Shown here: one piece after another, positions 1-8,526 of the stretch
Numbering within the stretch: position 1 is the first letter of the stretch
Layout of the letters: every line of letters starts with the position of its first letter
NCBI GenBank assembly: GCA_025655575.1
Contig: JAHXIP010000002.1
Span: 186,001-250,000, forward strand
Reading direction: 5' to 3'
DNA from: Candidatus Thiodiazotropha sp. (ex Monitilora ramsayi)
GTDB lineage: Bacteria > Pseudomonadota > Gammaproteobacteria > Chromatiales > Chromatiaceae
Length of the DNA stretch: 64,000 nt
Program-made: the position numbers and the translations under genes
The notes under the pieces: model-generated
Databases searched by the model: none
Told to the model about the DNA's origin: nothing
What the model saw: the letters and a program-made list of their open reading frames with translations, nothing else

Positions 1-622
1 GATCCTTGAGTACAGTGGCATCCGCCTCCAGCATCTGGTTAATGAGATCGCGTGCCTTTTTGATATCGTCGTCATACCCAATACCGATCACAAGATCGAT
101 ACGGCGAGTCGAGCGCGCTGAGTAATTGATGATGGTGCCACTGTAGATCTGCGCATTGGGCATAGTGACTTCGCGGTTATCACCGGTCTTTAGCATGGTA
201 TGAAAAATACGAATCTCCTCTACCACACCAGTCTCTCCGCCCGCCTCAATGAAATCGCCCAGCTTGAAGGGACGAAATATGATCAGCATCACACCAGCGG
301 CAAAGCTGGTCAGAGAATCCTTCAAAGCCAAGCCAACCGCCAGGCCTGCAGCACCGAGTATGGCCAGTGCAGAAGTGGTATTGACGCCAAGCTGTTCCAA
401 CGCAGCCAATACAACAACTGCCAGCAGCGCCGAGTAGGCGATATTGCCGAGGAAACTGATCAGCATCTGATCCACATTCCCCTTCTTCATCACCTGCTGC
501 AGTGCCTTGATCAGCAGTTTGGCAATCCAGCGCCCGACAATGAACACCAGCAGCGCCATAACGATCTTGGTGCCCCACGGAATGACGTATGCATTCAGGA
601 TGGTATCGAGTGAAAGTTCCAC
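1..622 (-). CDS. mscS: MscS-family small-conductance mechanosensitive channel (C-terminus cut by window edge)
   Basis: Inner-membrane channel that opens under membrane tension and releases solutes on hypo-osmotic shock. Reading the minus strand from a GTG at 622 gives 207 codons with no stop before the window edge, so the C-terminal part is missing. The start follows AAGGAG at a 6-base spacing. Visible features are TM1 (about residues 14-32), TM2 (about 55-75), a glycine/alanine-rich pore helix TM3 containing LGAAGLAVGLALKDSL (about 85-105), and the beta domain segment FRPFKLGDFIEAGG with MPNAQIYSGTIINYSARSTRR. The pattern is typical of MscS rather than of the large MscK or MscM forms, because the N-terminus is short. 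Family identity is certain; gating properties cannot be read from sequence. Confidence 0.93.
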   Translation of the reverse strand, partial: MELSLDTILNAYVIPWGTKIVMALLVFIVGRWIAKLLIKALQQVMKKGNVDQMLISFLGNIAYSALLAVVVLAALEQLGVNTTSALAILGAAGLAVGLALKDSLTSFAAGVMLIIFRPFKLGDFIEAGGETGVVEEIRIFHTMLKTGDNREVTMPNAQIYSGTIINYSARSTRRIDLVIGIGYDDDIKKARDLINQMLEADATVLKD

Positions 623-1108
623 GATGAACTCCTTTTAGGTTGATTTTGTTCTCTATTCCTGGACGACCGGCTGGCTCTTTATCCCCTCAGCCGTGCCGCC
701 AATTCAGCTTCACGAGACTTTGATAAACCTATCTATATGCCCGTATAGCCAGCGATTGTTATATCAAAATAATCGAACAAAATACCTTAAATTCGTAAAT
801 GTTATCTAAAAGAACCAGTCTGTCAGAGCCCATACACAGCTCACCTAAAACCAGCACCTAAGCGAATAGAAACTCTCTTGGTTCTATCTTCCCCATCACA
901 GAAGTTCGACTTCAGGATTGCAAAAGCAGCTTATGATTTTCTCGAATGACATGAAAGTACCCGCCTGTTAAGAATTGTTAACTCGATATGACAATTAGAC
1001 CGCCTGCTTTGGCGCTCGATCTAGTAAACGCCTGTCTTTCCTTCCGTTCCAAATAAGTAATTTCAGCTAAGCTAGTGGGAGTGAAAGCAACAACGAGCAC
1101 CCATCCCG
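623..1108. other. intergenic region, 486 bp, divergent between mscS and the thiamine-binding protein
   Basis: This AT-richer stretch separates two divergently transcribed genes and must hold both promoters. I see no convincing open frame, no tRNA and no long inverted repeat. No -35/-10 pair was clear enough to call. Confidence 0.5.
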
Positions 1109-1423
1109 ATGTCTGTATTACTTGAGTTCAGCATTTTTCCTACAGACCAGGGTGAGAGTGTCAGCGCCCCTGTCAGTCAAGTTATCAAACTCATCCGTGA
1201 CAGCGGCGTCGACTATCAACTCACCCCCATGGGCACTATCATTGAAACTGAGAATATCGAGCAGGCTCTCGAATTGATAAAGGCGTCCAGTGCGCGGTTG
1301 CAGCAATTAGGTGCTCAACGAATCTACTCATCTATCAAGCTGGATATTAGGCGGGGAGAGATGGGGCGTCTGACAGGTAAAATTCGATCGGTGAAAGACC
1401 GGATCGGTGAAATCTCCACCTAA
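1109..1423 (+). CDS. MTH1187/YkoF-type thiamine-binding protein (DUF77)
   Basis: Small cytoplasmic protein of 104 residues. The N-terminus MSVLLEFSIFPTDQGESVS followed by VIKLIRDSGVDYQLTPMGT matches the MTH1187 family, a ferredoxin-like alpha/beta fold whose members bind thiamine or hydroxymethylpyrimidine-like ligands. The length equals the usual family length of about 100 residues. No strong Shine-Dalgarno precedes the ATG, but the conserved N-terminal strand begins exactly there. It stands 84 bases before a HugZ-like gene on the same strand and could be co-transcribed with it. The exact ligand is not established from sequence. Confidence 0.88.
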   Translation: MSVLLEFSIFPTDQGESVSAPVSQVIKLIRDSGVDYQLTPMGTIIETENIEQALELIKASSARLQQLGAQRIYSSIKLDIRRGEMGRLTGKIRSVKDRIGEIST

Positions 1424-1507
1424 TAAGGATGATACCACCGGTTCTTTCGTACTCTTCTGGCGCGTGAGGCACGTCTTAAGTACCACAATGACATTTAGGG
1501 GATATTG

Positions 1508-2203
1508 ATGAATCAAGGATCTATGTCGGATGATCTTGTACAAGCCTTGCGGAAACTATGGCACGAGAGTTTCCATGGCTTGCTCTCCACTCATTCTGCG
1601 AAATATGAAGGCTATCCTTTTGGCTCGCTACTGCCAATTTGTCTAGACAGCAAAGGCCATCCTCTGATGATGATCTCACATTTGGCGCAGCACACACGCA
1701 ATCTGGATGCTGACCCACGCTGCTCGTTAATGTTGACACAGCCTGGCCATGCGGATGTCCAACAGTGGGCACGCCTGACCTGCCTAGCGAACGCGGAGCC
1801 AGTCAATTCAAGCGCATCGATGGAGCGTTACTACCGGTACTACCCTGACAGTCGACGCTACCATAAGGAACTCAACTTTCAACTCTATCGACTGCAACCG
1901 ATGCAGTTCTACTTCATTGCCGGGTTCGGTTCGGCCCGCTGGTTTGACGTCAGTCGAATACTGGATCAGCGTCATTTCCCTATCGCCAGTGAAGTGGAAA
2001 TGCTCTACCAAATAAACGCCCATGGACACCAGGTCTTGAAAGCCTATCTGGCCGAGAGACAGCTCAAATTCACTGACCATACGAATGCAGTCGGTGCGGA
2101 CTCGCTGGGATTGGATATCCGGCAAGGGGAGACCTTAATGCGGCTGCATTTCGAAACCCCAATACAAGATGAGCATACCTTTCTGTCAATCATGAAAGGC
2201 TAA
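1508..2203 (+). CDS. HugZ-family / pyridoxamine 5'-phosphate oxidase-like FMN-binding protein
   Basis: Protein of 231 residues with an N-terminal split-barrel flavin-reductase-like domain (about residues 5-150) and a C-terminal DUF2470-like helical segment (about 155-231, containing INAHGHQVLKAYL and DSLGLDIRQGETLMRLHF). Recognisable motifs are YPFGSLLPICLDSKGHPLMM, LAQHTRNLDADPRCSLML and FYFIAGFGSARWF. HugZ relatives degrade haem with release of iron; other family members have undefined oxidoreductase roles. An in-frame TTG lies one codon upstream, but the ATG at 1508 has AGGGG at a good distance. Haem degradation is possible but not shown; the fold assignment is firm. Confidence 0.82.
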   Translation: MNQGSMSDDLVQALRKLWHESFHGLLSTHSAKYEGYPFGSLLPICLDSKGHPLMMISHLAQHTRNLDADPRCSLMLTQPGHADVQQWARLTCLANAEPVNSSASMERYYRYYPDSRRYHKELNFQLYRLQPMQFYFIAGFGSARWFDVSRILDQRHFPIASEVEMLYQINAHGHQVLKAYLAERQLKFTDHTNAVGADSLGLDIRQGETLMRLHFETPIQDEHTFLSIMKG

Positions 2204-2257
2204 GATTCAGTGTAATAGAGAACCGACTCACGCTATAACCAGAAATTTTGCAGGGTA

Positions 2258-2278
2258 GATCTTCTCTATCAGAAGATC
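2258..2278 (+). promoter_or_regulatory. 8-bp perfect inverted repeat upstream of the dsrC-like gene
   Basis: GATCTTCT and AGAAGATC flank a 5-base loop (CTATC), 55 bases before the ATG of the DsrC-like gene. There is no U-run after it, so it is more likely an operator or an mRNA leader hairpin than a terminator. Function is inferred from position only. Confidence 0.4.
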
Positions 2279-2332
2279 GTACACTTGGCCTCAACAATAA
2301 CCTAGCATTTTACTTGGTAATAGGAGTTTTTC

Positions 2333-2632
2333 ATGAATGTTGCAATTCCCGAGCGCGATGGCGATGGCTATCTCACTGATATGAATGCATGGACCCCAGA
2401 AATCGCCAAAGCGATGGCTGAATCGGATGAGTACGATCTCAACGATGAGAAGTGGGTGCAGATTCTAAAAGCGCGGGAGTACTATGAAGAGTTCAACGTA
2501 GTGCCGCCGATTCGTAAATTCTCGAAATTTCTGGGCGCTGACCAGAAAGCGATGTTCAAACTCTGGCTGACCGGACCGATGAAACCGATCACAAAGTATG
2601 GCGGCTTGCCAAAACCTACCGGTTGCGTCTGA
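2333..2632 (+). CDS. TusE/DsrC/DsvC-family sulfur-carrier protein with a single C-terminal cysteine
   Basis: Protein of 99 residues. DsrC and TusE carry sulfur as a persulfide or trisulfide on a flexible C-terminal arm, DsrC for sulfite reductase and TusE for tRNA 2-thiouridine. The motifs DGYLTDMNAWTPEIAKAMA, YYEEFNVVPPIRKFSKFLG and the C-terminal GLPKPTGCV place it in the family. The penultimate cysteine Cys98 (CysA) is present. The second cysteine (CysB), which true DsrC has about ten residues earlier, is absent: the stretch reads GPMKPITKYGGLPKP. It is therefore a TusE-like or regulatory DsrC-like paralogue rather than the dissimilatory DsrC. AGGAG lies 8 bases before the ATG. No other tus or dsr gene is nearby. 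Confidence 0.93.
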   Translation: MNVAIPERDGDGYLTDMNAWTPEIAKAMAESDEYDLNDEKWVQILKAREYYEEFNVVPPIRKFSKFLGADQKAMFKLWLTGPMKPITKYGGLPKPTGCV

Positions 2633-2758
2633 CTGAGTTCTCAGTGGCGCCCAAGGGCGGATAAATACACCGCCCTTGGGTGACCCCAAGGCAACTGAAC
2701 TTCCCCCCTCCCCCCGGCTTCGTTAACATAACCGCCTTTTGTTGAGCGGAGTTGACGC

Positions 2759-3949
2759 ATGACCTCACCTAATATCCTCGGACAACTCAGCGCGCTGCAT
2801 GAACTACAGCAACAGTTGCTGGAATCCGCATCCGAGTCTGAAGCAGCCAGGCAGTTTCACCCCCAGCTAGCTTCACTGAATTGGTATTTTGGTCGCGGCG
2901 TCTATCTGGAGCTCTACTGGTTGAGAGAGCGACTGGAGGGAGACGGCGATCTGGGCCAACGGGTCAGTCATCTGTTCGAGCCTGGTGAACTGTCATTACA
3001 GGCACAGTGCCAACAACTCCCACCCACTTCACACCTGATCCAATGGGCAAGCGACATCCGGGATGAACACCTGAGACGGCTGGCCACACCCGGCGTACTG
3101 CCCGATCATCCATTCATCACCAATGATCGTCTGCAGTGGTTTCTGTTACAAGAGCAGGCAAAAATCTACGAATCCATGCTTGAAGTGCTGAATCAACGCA
3201 GCCTCCATATTCGGGATACCGGCCATGTCTGTACCCACCCTCTGGTAGCAGCGGAGCCCGTCTGGCAAACCCGTGAGATCTCTCAGGGACACTATCGAAT
3301 TGGCGCGCGAGATGAACCCAAGGCCTATGACAACGAACTGCCACCCCAGGCCGTTGAGCTAAGCAGCTATCGCATCGCCCTCACACCCGTCAGCAATGCT
3401 CAGTATCTTGCCTTCATGCAGGCTAGCGGTTATGAAAACGCATCACTCTGGAGTGATGAAGGCCGACACTGGCTGCAAGAAAACAGCACCAGCCACCCGG
3501 AGTATTGGCGCCGGGATCCAAGCGGCAACTGGTATGAGTCAGCCATCAATGGCAATAGTGATCTACCGGCCGATGAACCCGTTGCGGGCATCAACCGTTT
3601 TGAAGCTGAGGCTTACACACAGTGGGCAAGCCAACTTGGGGCAGAATATGAAGGCGCTGTGCTGCAGCACGAATATCAATGGGAGGTCGCCGCCCGGAGT
3701 GGCGTGCTACAGCAGACAGGGCGTGTTTGGGAGTGGTGCAGTACGCCCTTTCACACCTACCCGGAATTCCAGCCCTTTCCCGATGAGCGACAGATCAGCT
3801 TACCTAACGGATCAATTCTGCGTGGCGCCAGCATGCATACACAACGAGTGATTCGCAGATCGAGTTTCCGTCACTGGGCAGATCCTTCAGACCATTTCCA
3901 TTTCTCCGGCATGCGAATGGTCTTCCCCCCCAAGCATGAGTGGAGTTGA
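2759..3949 (+). CDS. EgtB/SUMF1-like protein: DinB-like domain plus formylglycine-generating-enzyme-like domain, iron ligands lost
   Basis: Protein of 396 residues. An N-terminal four-helix DinB_2-like domain (about 1-145) is followed by a C-type-lectin-fold FGE-sulfatase domain (about 180-396), the layout of EgtB-type non-haem-iron sulfoxide synthases. The expected iron site is not there. The conserved helix normally reading W-H-L-G-H reads WYFGRGVYLELYWLRE (Tyr43, Arg46), and the H-x3-H-x-E motif reads E-QAK-I-Y-E (Glu132, Ile136, Glu138). The C-terminal domain keeps GRVWEWCSTPF, ILRGAS and SFRHWADPSDHFHFSGMRM. It lies 126 bases after the DsrC-like gene on the same strand. The fold assignment is firm. 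The missing ligands argue against canonical EgtB catalysis, and function is unknown. Confidence 0.82.
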   Translation: MTSPNILGQLSALHELQQQLLESASESEAARQFHPQLASLNWYFGRGVYLELYWLRERLEGDGDLGQRVSHLFEPGELSLQAQCQQLPPTSHLIQWASDIRDEHLRRLATPGVLPDHPFITNDRLQWFLLQEQAKIYESMLEVLNQRSLHIRDTGHVCTHPLVAAEPVWQTREISQGHYRIGARDEPKAYDNELPPQAVELSSYRIALTPVSNAQYLAFMQASGYENASLWSDEGRHWLQENSTSHPEYWRRDPSGNWYESAINGNSDLPADEPVAGINRFEAEAYTQWASQLGAEYEGAVLQHEYQWEVAARSGVLQQTGRVWEWCSTPFHTYPEFQPFPDERQISLPNGSILRGASMHTQRVIRRSSFRHWADPSDHFHFSGMRMVFPPKHEWS

Positions 3950-4005
3950 TCAGGAATCCTATTCATGAAATTCGGGAACGAATGCACACCCAAGACCGAA
4001 TCGAT

Positions 4006-4032
4006 TAAAGTATCCACCAGCGCTGCCAACAA
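4006..4032 (+). promoter_or_regulatory. sigma-28 (FliA) type promoter
   Basis: TAAAGTAT (4006-4013), an 11-base spacer, then GCCAACAA (4025-4032). The enterobacterial sigma-28 consensus is TAAAGTTT-N11-GCCGATAA, so the -35 matches 7 of 8, the -10 matches 6 of 8, and the spacing is exact. It lies 41 bases before the ATG of a flagellar-rod-like small gene, which fits the prediction functionally. Confidence 0.7.
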
Positions 4033-4073
4033 CCCGGTTAGAGAGACTCGATTTAGATAAAAAAGGGCGCAGT

Positions 4074-4310
4074 ATGGCCATTAATTCGATCATGGGACCG
4101 TCGCTACTGGGAATCCAGAAAGGATTTCAGGGAATGCGTCGTGTCGCATCCGAAATAGCAAGTACCCAGCAGACCCAACAGGCCAAGCCCACTGACCTCT
4201 CCCGCGCAATGGTGGAGATGAAAGTTCACGCGAATCAAACCAAGGCGTCAGTCAAAGCCCTACAGGCTGCAGATGATGTCTTGGGTACGCTGATTGATGA
4301 GCGCGCCTGA
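4074..4310 (+). CDS. small flagellar rod/hook-like protein (FlgEFG-type minimal protein)
   Basis: Protein of 78 residues. The N-terminus MAINSIMGPSLLGIQKGFQG resembles the N-terminal helix of axial flagellar proteins. The C-terminus, MVEMKVHANQTKASVKALQA followed by ADDVLGTLIDERA, closely resembles the C-terminal coiled helix of FlgE/FlgG. The central D1/D2 domains are absent, so only the two helices that form the axial core remain. Such small proteins occur in gammaproteobacteria without a settled role. The upstream sigma-28 promoter suggests late flagellar-regulon expression. AAGGG precedes the ATG at a usable distance. A structural part, a secretion-competent filler or a motility regulator are all possible. 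Confidence 0.65.
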   Translation: MAINSIMGPSLLGIQKGFQGMRRVASEIASTQQTQQAKPTDLSRAMVEMKVHANQTKASVKALQAADDVLGTLIDERA

Positions 4311-4371
4311 CGCCCGCCTCACAAGACCACCTCATAAATCCGAGAATCAGGCCCGAGCTTTATTGCCCGAA

Positions 4372-5211
4372 TTATACGAACAACATCGAAAGGTCGACTG
4401 CCTTGATGTCCTTGGTCAGGGCCCCAACGGAGATATCATCCACACCCGTCTCGGCAATGGCGCGAACCGTTTGCAGGTTGACGTTGCCAGAGGCCTCCAG
4501 CCTGGCTCGGCCGGCATTCAGTTTCACTGCTGCCTGAAGCGCATCCAGATCGAAGTTGTCGAGTAACACACGTTTTGCACCTGACTCAAGCGCCTGCTCC
4601 AACTGAGAAAGCGATTCCACTTCAATCTCAATACTGATGCCTGCCGGAACGGTGTCCTTTGCCATCTGTAACGCAGCTTGAATCGAACCGGCCGCATGGA
4701 TGTGGTTTTCCTTGATCAAAACCGCATCGTATAGCCCGATGCGATGGTTTTCACAACCACCACAACTGACTGCATATTTTTGCTGCAGACGAAGACCCGG
4801 AATGGTCTTGCGGGTATCCAGAATTGTTGTACCTGTACCTGCCACAATATCTGCGTAGCGTTGTGCCAGCGTAGCTGTGCCTGAAAGCGTCTGTAGATAA
4901 TTCAGCGCAGTCCTCTCTCCACTCAGCAGAGCACGGGTCTGGCCCTGCAGGGTGCAAATGACTTGAGCGGGTACCAGACGATCACCATCCTTTGCCTGCC
5001 ACTGGATCACCACTTCATCATTCAGCTGCCGAAACACCTCATCGAACCAAGCCGTACCGCAAAGCACAGCAGATTCGCGGCAGACAATCTCAACCTCTGC
5101 CCGGGCGCTCTCGGAGATCAGTCCAGCGGTAAGGTCACCACTACCAAGATCTTCCTCTAACGCCTGCTTCACCTGTCGCTGCAGGTGAGCTGGAATGGGC
5201 GAGTCATTCAT
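4372..5211 (-). CDS. nadC: nicotinate-nucleotide pyrophosphorylase (carboxylating), quinolinate phosphoribosyltransferase
   Basis: Cytosolic enzyme converting quinolinate and PRPP to nicotinate mononucleotide, CO2 and pyrophosphate in de novo NAD synthesis. Its 279 residues equal the usual size. Typical motifs are [15 protein letters not shown] near the N-terminus, [64 protein letters not shown] and the closing phosphate-binding strand [20 protein letters not shown]. Its ATG overlaps the stop of the FKBP gene by four bases (ATGA), so the two are translationally coupled. Confidence 0.97.
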   Translation of the reverse strand: MNDSPIPAHLQRQVKQALEEDLGSGDLTAGLISESARAEVEIVCRESAVLCGTAWFDEVFRQLNDEVVIQWQAKDGDRLVPAQVICTLQGQTRALLSGERTALNYLQTLSGTATLAQRYADIVAGTGTTILDTRKTIPGLRLQQKYAVSCGGCENHRIGLYDAVLIKENHIHAAGSIQAALQMAKDTVPAGISIEIEVESLSQLEQALESGAKRVLLDNFDLDALQAAVKLNAGRARLEASGNVNLQTVRAIAETGVDDISVGALTKDIKAVDLSMLFV

Positions 5212-5555
5212 CCCGAAACGGCGAGCAATTCCACTTCGAACACAAGAGTGGCATTCGGTGGGATGACGCCTCCGGCACCTCTTGCACCATATCCCAGCTG
5301 GGGTGGAATGGTGAGGCGACGTTTCCCACCCACTTTCATCCCGGCGACGCCTTCATCCCAACCACGAATCACCATGCCCTTTCCCAGCGTGAAGTCAAAA
5401 GGCTGATTGCGATCCAGCGACGAGTCGAATTTCTCTCCCTCCACCAACCAGCCGGTATAGTGCACGGTAACACGCTGGCCGGCGGCAGCCTGCTCTCCAT
5501 CACCTTCACTCAAATCCTCGTACTTAAGACCGGAATCAGTCATTTTCTCACTCAT
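5208..5555 (-). CDS. FKBP-type peptidyl-prolyl cis-trans isomerase
   Basis: A single FKBP domain of 115 residues without signal peptide, so cytoplasmic. It catalyses proline isomerisation during folding. Active-site motifs are [55 protein letters not shown] and [14 protein letters not shown]. The open frame extends five codons further upstream, but the ATG at 5555 has AGGAG seven bases before it and is preferred. It overlaps nadC by four bases and lies about 105 bases downstream of the DUF1631 gene. Confidence 0.95.
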   Translation of the reverse strand: MSEKMTDSGLKYEDLSEGDGEQAAAGQRVTVHYTGWLVEGEKFDSSLDRNQPFDFTLGKGMVIRGWDEGVAGMKVGGKRRLTIPPQLGYGARGAGGVIPPNATLVFEVELLAVSG

Positions 5556-5660
5556 TGAAGAACTCCTCATAGGGCGTGTCAGCCACAGGCGCCAGTTTGC
5601 GCATGACTTGGAAAGTCTGCAGTTTAATTGGGATCAGACAGGTGTCAATGCAGTGATTGA

Positions 5661-8000
5661 TCAGGCCGAAGCCGTGGAGGCAGCTGTATTCTTCAATGCG
5701 GTGAGCATGGCATCCAGCGCACGATCGATGATCGGTGTGTCGGATACCTCTACCAGCTTGGCCGTCTCATCGCGAAAGCGCTTCGCCAGACCGGCAGTGG
5801 TCAATTCCATCGCCTTCATACCTTTGCGATTGACGAAGATATAGGTATCGGTCACTTTGCTTTTCCAGGAGAGTTTAACCCGATTCTTTACCGAGCCATC
5901 CTGCATCTCCAACCAGGTACCGATTTCCAGATCACCCGCCTGTAAGGAAAACTCATCGTGTTCATCGACAGCATCATCAGCCATCTGACGCATGGCGCTG
6001 TCAGCGGACACAATCTGGCTATCGGGAAAATGCACTTCATGGGATACAGAAGGATTGGTACCCGCACCACCCATGAGATTCGGATCACCACCCCTGAGGC
6101 ATCCTATATGACAATTTTGCAACTCTTTAAACAGACGCGCCATCTTGTGCTGATCGAACGAGATGCTGTTGAGTCGCTCTCTCAGATTCCTCAGCAGTTC
6201 CGGTATTCCACGCAGTAGTTGCTGACGCTCTGCGTAGTCAGACTTGGGTTGAACGCTCCATAATAGACGATCGACAATCTCCAGAGACTCCCGCCACTCC
6301 TTACTGTCAGCGCCCTGACGCAGATAGTTCAACAAAAGCACGTCCTTCCAGCCATCCTCCAACAGAGACATTACGGCTTCAGGTAGCACCTGTTGTGAAT
6401 CCAGCCGCTTGTTTAACTCGGAAATAACAGTCTGTTTTGCAGATCTGAGCTGCTCTTTGCCTCGAGTCACCTGATTGGTGCGCTGCTCGGCAATCTGCGC
6501 ACCGCGTTGCTCCTGTTGCCACCAGGCACTGAATTCATCATCCAGCTCGGAAAAGATCGCAGGATCATCCTGGAAATCGTTCAGCACCCGTTTTACGACA
6601 GACTCTATTTTGATGTAGAGAACATCATTTGCCCGGTCACCCGTATCATTCCAACCCACGGCAGCCTGTGCCAGCGAATTAAGCAGACGTCGGGCAGGGT
6701 GCACTTTCTTACTGAAAAAGCTCTTGTCGATGATGGCGACTTTAAGCATCGGTATCTGGAGACGGCTGATGAGTGCCTTCATGGCATCCGGCAGGCTATA
6801 GTCATCCAGGATAAATTCGAACAGCATGGAGATGACATCGATAGTGTCATTATCAGCATCGCCCAGTGCCCGGGTGACATGACCATCGGAAGCAATCTGC
6901 AGATCACTGACCAACTGCGCACGCATCTGATCGGGACTTAAGGCCTGTGTGACACGACGCCCCTGAGGCAGCATCACCACATTGGACTGCTGAATCGCAT
7001 TTAGCGCACCCAACAACTCCCCGGTATCGATCACTGGCACTGTACCTACCGGGGCAGTAACCATCAGACTGGAAGTGGTCATCCCATCGGAAACCCGGGT
7101 ACGCCTGACACCCAGTAACTGCTGCAAAGCAGTAAATACCTCACCTTGGACATCGGCGGCCTGTGTTGGAGTGGTATATGCCGATTGACTTGCCGGATCT
7201 GCCAGATAGGAAGACTCTCCTGCCAGCTGGCTCTCGCCTCCATCTCCGCGAATCATTGCAGGTGAAACCGGGTTACGTCGGACTTTTGGTGTCAGCTTGG
7301 GAATGACCCCCGCCTGACCCAGCAGGATGTTGATTTCATCATACAGCCCGCCAATGAAATGCATGATGTGTCGATCGAATAGCTTGTAGACAACCAGCTT
7401 GACCGGCAACTCGACCGGCACGCTGCTCATCGCGACTTGAAAGGCACCACAAAGGACCGCTGGCGAGAGCGGTGATTGCTGTGCAAACCGTTCATCAATG
7501 CGTCCACCACCGATGATATAGGCAAATCGCTGACCCATAGCATAAAGCTCACGGGTGAAGCGGTTCTCTGCCTTGGAGACCATATTGGTGATGGCAAGAG
7601 AATCCTCAAGCTCCTCATCGTCGAGCAACGCCATCTCAGTATCGCGGCTTAGCTCATCGAGGCTGGGTTGAGAAACGCTGACCTCACCCGTCTCCCAGAA
7701 GCGATCATAAATCCGCAATATCTCCTGATTGAACGAGCGATCAATGTTATTGCGCTGTTTACGCAGCTCGCGCATGGAATCGAAGTAGATATTCTGCAGC
7801 GTATTGCTATCAGACTTATTGGCCATCTCGTAGAGTGCATCATCGAGATTTTCGAACAGGCCACCCATTAACTTTGGGAGGGTCTGAGCAATCAGTTTAC
7901 GGCACTCAGCCGCAATCCGACGCCCATTGACATCAAGAGAGATGTTGCTTCGACGAGGCACTGCTGAGCCGAAAGTAATTATGTTGTCTTGACCTGGCAT
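5661..8000 (-). CDS. DUF1631-family protein of unknown function
   Basis: Large protein of 779 residues belonging to the DUF1631 family, sometimes mislabelled thymidine phosphorylase in databases. Recognisable parts are the N-terminal LMGGLFENLDDALYEMANKS, the stretch RELRKQRNNIDRSFNQEILR, the central PMLKVAIIDKSFFSKKVHPA with RRLLNSLAQAAVGW, and the C-terminal barrel-like segment around LEIGTWLEMQDGSVKNRVKL and YIFVNRKGMKAMEL. The last segment resembles small beta-barrel ligand domains, though I do not see a PilZ RxxxR motif. The ATG at 8000 is preferred over the upstream TTG at 8045, although no strong ribosome site precedes either. Role unknown. Confidence 0.85.
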   Translation of the reverse strand: MPGQDNIITFGSAVPRRSNISLDVNGRRIAAECRKLIAQTLPKLMGGLFENLDDALYEMANKSDSNTLQNIYFDSMRELRKQRNNIDRSFNQEILRIYDRFWETGEVSVSQPSLDELSRDTEMALLDDEELEDSLAITNMVSKAENRFTRELYAMGQRFAYIIGGGRIDERFAQQSPLSPAVLCGAFQVAMSSVPVELPVKLVVYKLFDRHIMHFIGGLYDEINILLGQAGVIPKLTPKVRRNPVSPAMIRGDGGESQLAGESSYLADPASQSAYTTPTQAADVQGEVFTALQQLLGVRRTRVSDGMTTSSLMVTAPVGTVPVIDTGELLGALNAIQQSNVVMLPQGRRVTQALSPDQMRAQLVSDLQIASDGHVTRALGDADNDTIDVISMLFEFILDDYSLPDAMKALISRLQIPMLKVAIIDKSFFSKKVHPARRLLNSLAQAAVGWNDTGDRANDVLYIKIESVVKRVLNDFQDDPAIFSELDDEFSAWWQQEQRGAQIAEQRTNQVTRGKEQLRSAKQTVISELNKRLDSQQVLPEAVMSLLEDGWKDVLLLNYLRQGADSKEWRESLEIVDRLLWSVQPKSDYAERQQLLRGIPELLRNLRERLNSISFDQHKMARLFKELQNCHIGCLRGGDPNLMGGAGTNPSVSHEVHFPDSQIVSADSAMRQMADDAVDEHDEFSLQAGDLEIGTWLEMQDGSVKNRVKLSWKSKVTDTYIFVNRKGMKAMELTTAGLAKRFRDETAKLVEVSDTPIIDRALDAMLTALKNTAASTASA

Positions 8001-8526
8001 TTGTAGACACTTGTAAAAAACCGCCGCACATATGTTCCGATGCAACCAGAATCACCTACCCGCACCTATGTATTAAGGTATGACACTCTGCCATCAATGA
8101 CTGAGAAAACCCTCACAAAAGCCAGGGACAGGGAGACGTGTCCACGCTTTCCATGTGCGAAGCTGTACCTAAAAACTAGCACTAAGACTCTGAGCTTTCA
8201 ACAAATATCAAGCATAGCAAGATGTTAACACACCTTAATATCCGCTTGAGTAGGGCATTTCCCTAGTCCCTGGTCATCAATGGAATGTCATTCTCAAGAA
8301 CAAAATGACTAAGTTGCACCAACTTAGACAGCCCCGGGGCAGCTAACTTCCCGTAATTTCAACCCAGCAGCACCCATTAGGCCGCCGCGTCAACCATTGT
8401 CACTGATAGACTACGGTATGGGGGTTACACAGAACAGACAATCAGGCTATCCCACTACCGTTGCATGTCGTACAGCAAGTGCTGTATCGTTTGCGGCGTC
8501 CAATAGATAATAATTACTATCATCCC
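8001..8526. promoter_or_regulatory. divergent intergenic region with palindromes
   Basis: This 526-bp region separates the minus-strand DUF1631 gene from the plus-strand DUF1538 operon. It holds a perfect 8-bp inverted repeat with a 3-base loop, CTAAGTTG-CAC-CAACTTAG, at 8309-8327, followed directly by the palindrome GCCCCGGGGC at 8331-8340. No U-run follows, so these look like an operator or a leader hairpin. A 62-codon frame at 8040-8228 has no coding character. No convincing promoter boxes were found. Confidence 0.45.

Noticed and set aside
200..613. 137-codon plus-strand frame at the window start
   Set aside because: Antisense of the mscS gene, which is broken only by the window edge.
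2759..3949. Ergothioneine synthesis by the EgtB-like protein
   Set aside because: The iron ligands are missing and no egtD-type methyltransferase gene is adjacent.
5661..8000. Thymidine phosphorylase as function of the DUF1631 protein
   Set aside because: Some database entries carry that name, but I see none of the phosphorylase motifs.
8040..8228. 62-codon plus-strand frame upstream of the DUF1538 operon
   Set aside because: No ribosome site, no hydrophobic or conserved pattern, and it overlaps the promoter region of the DUF1631 gene.
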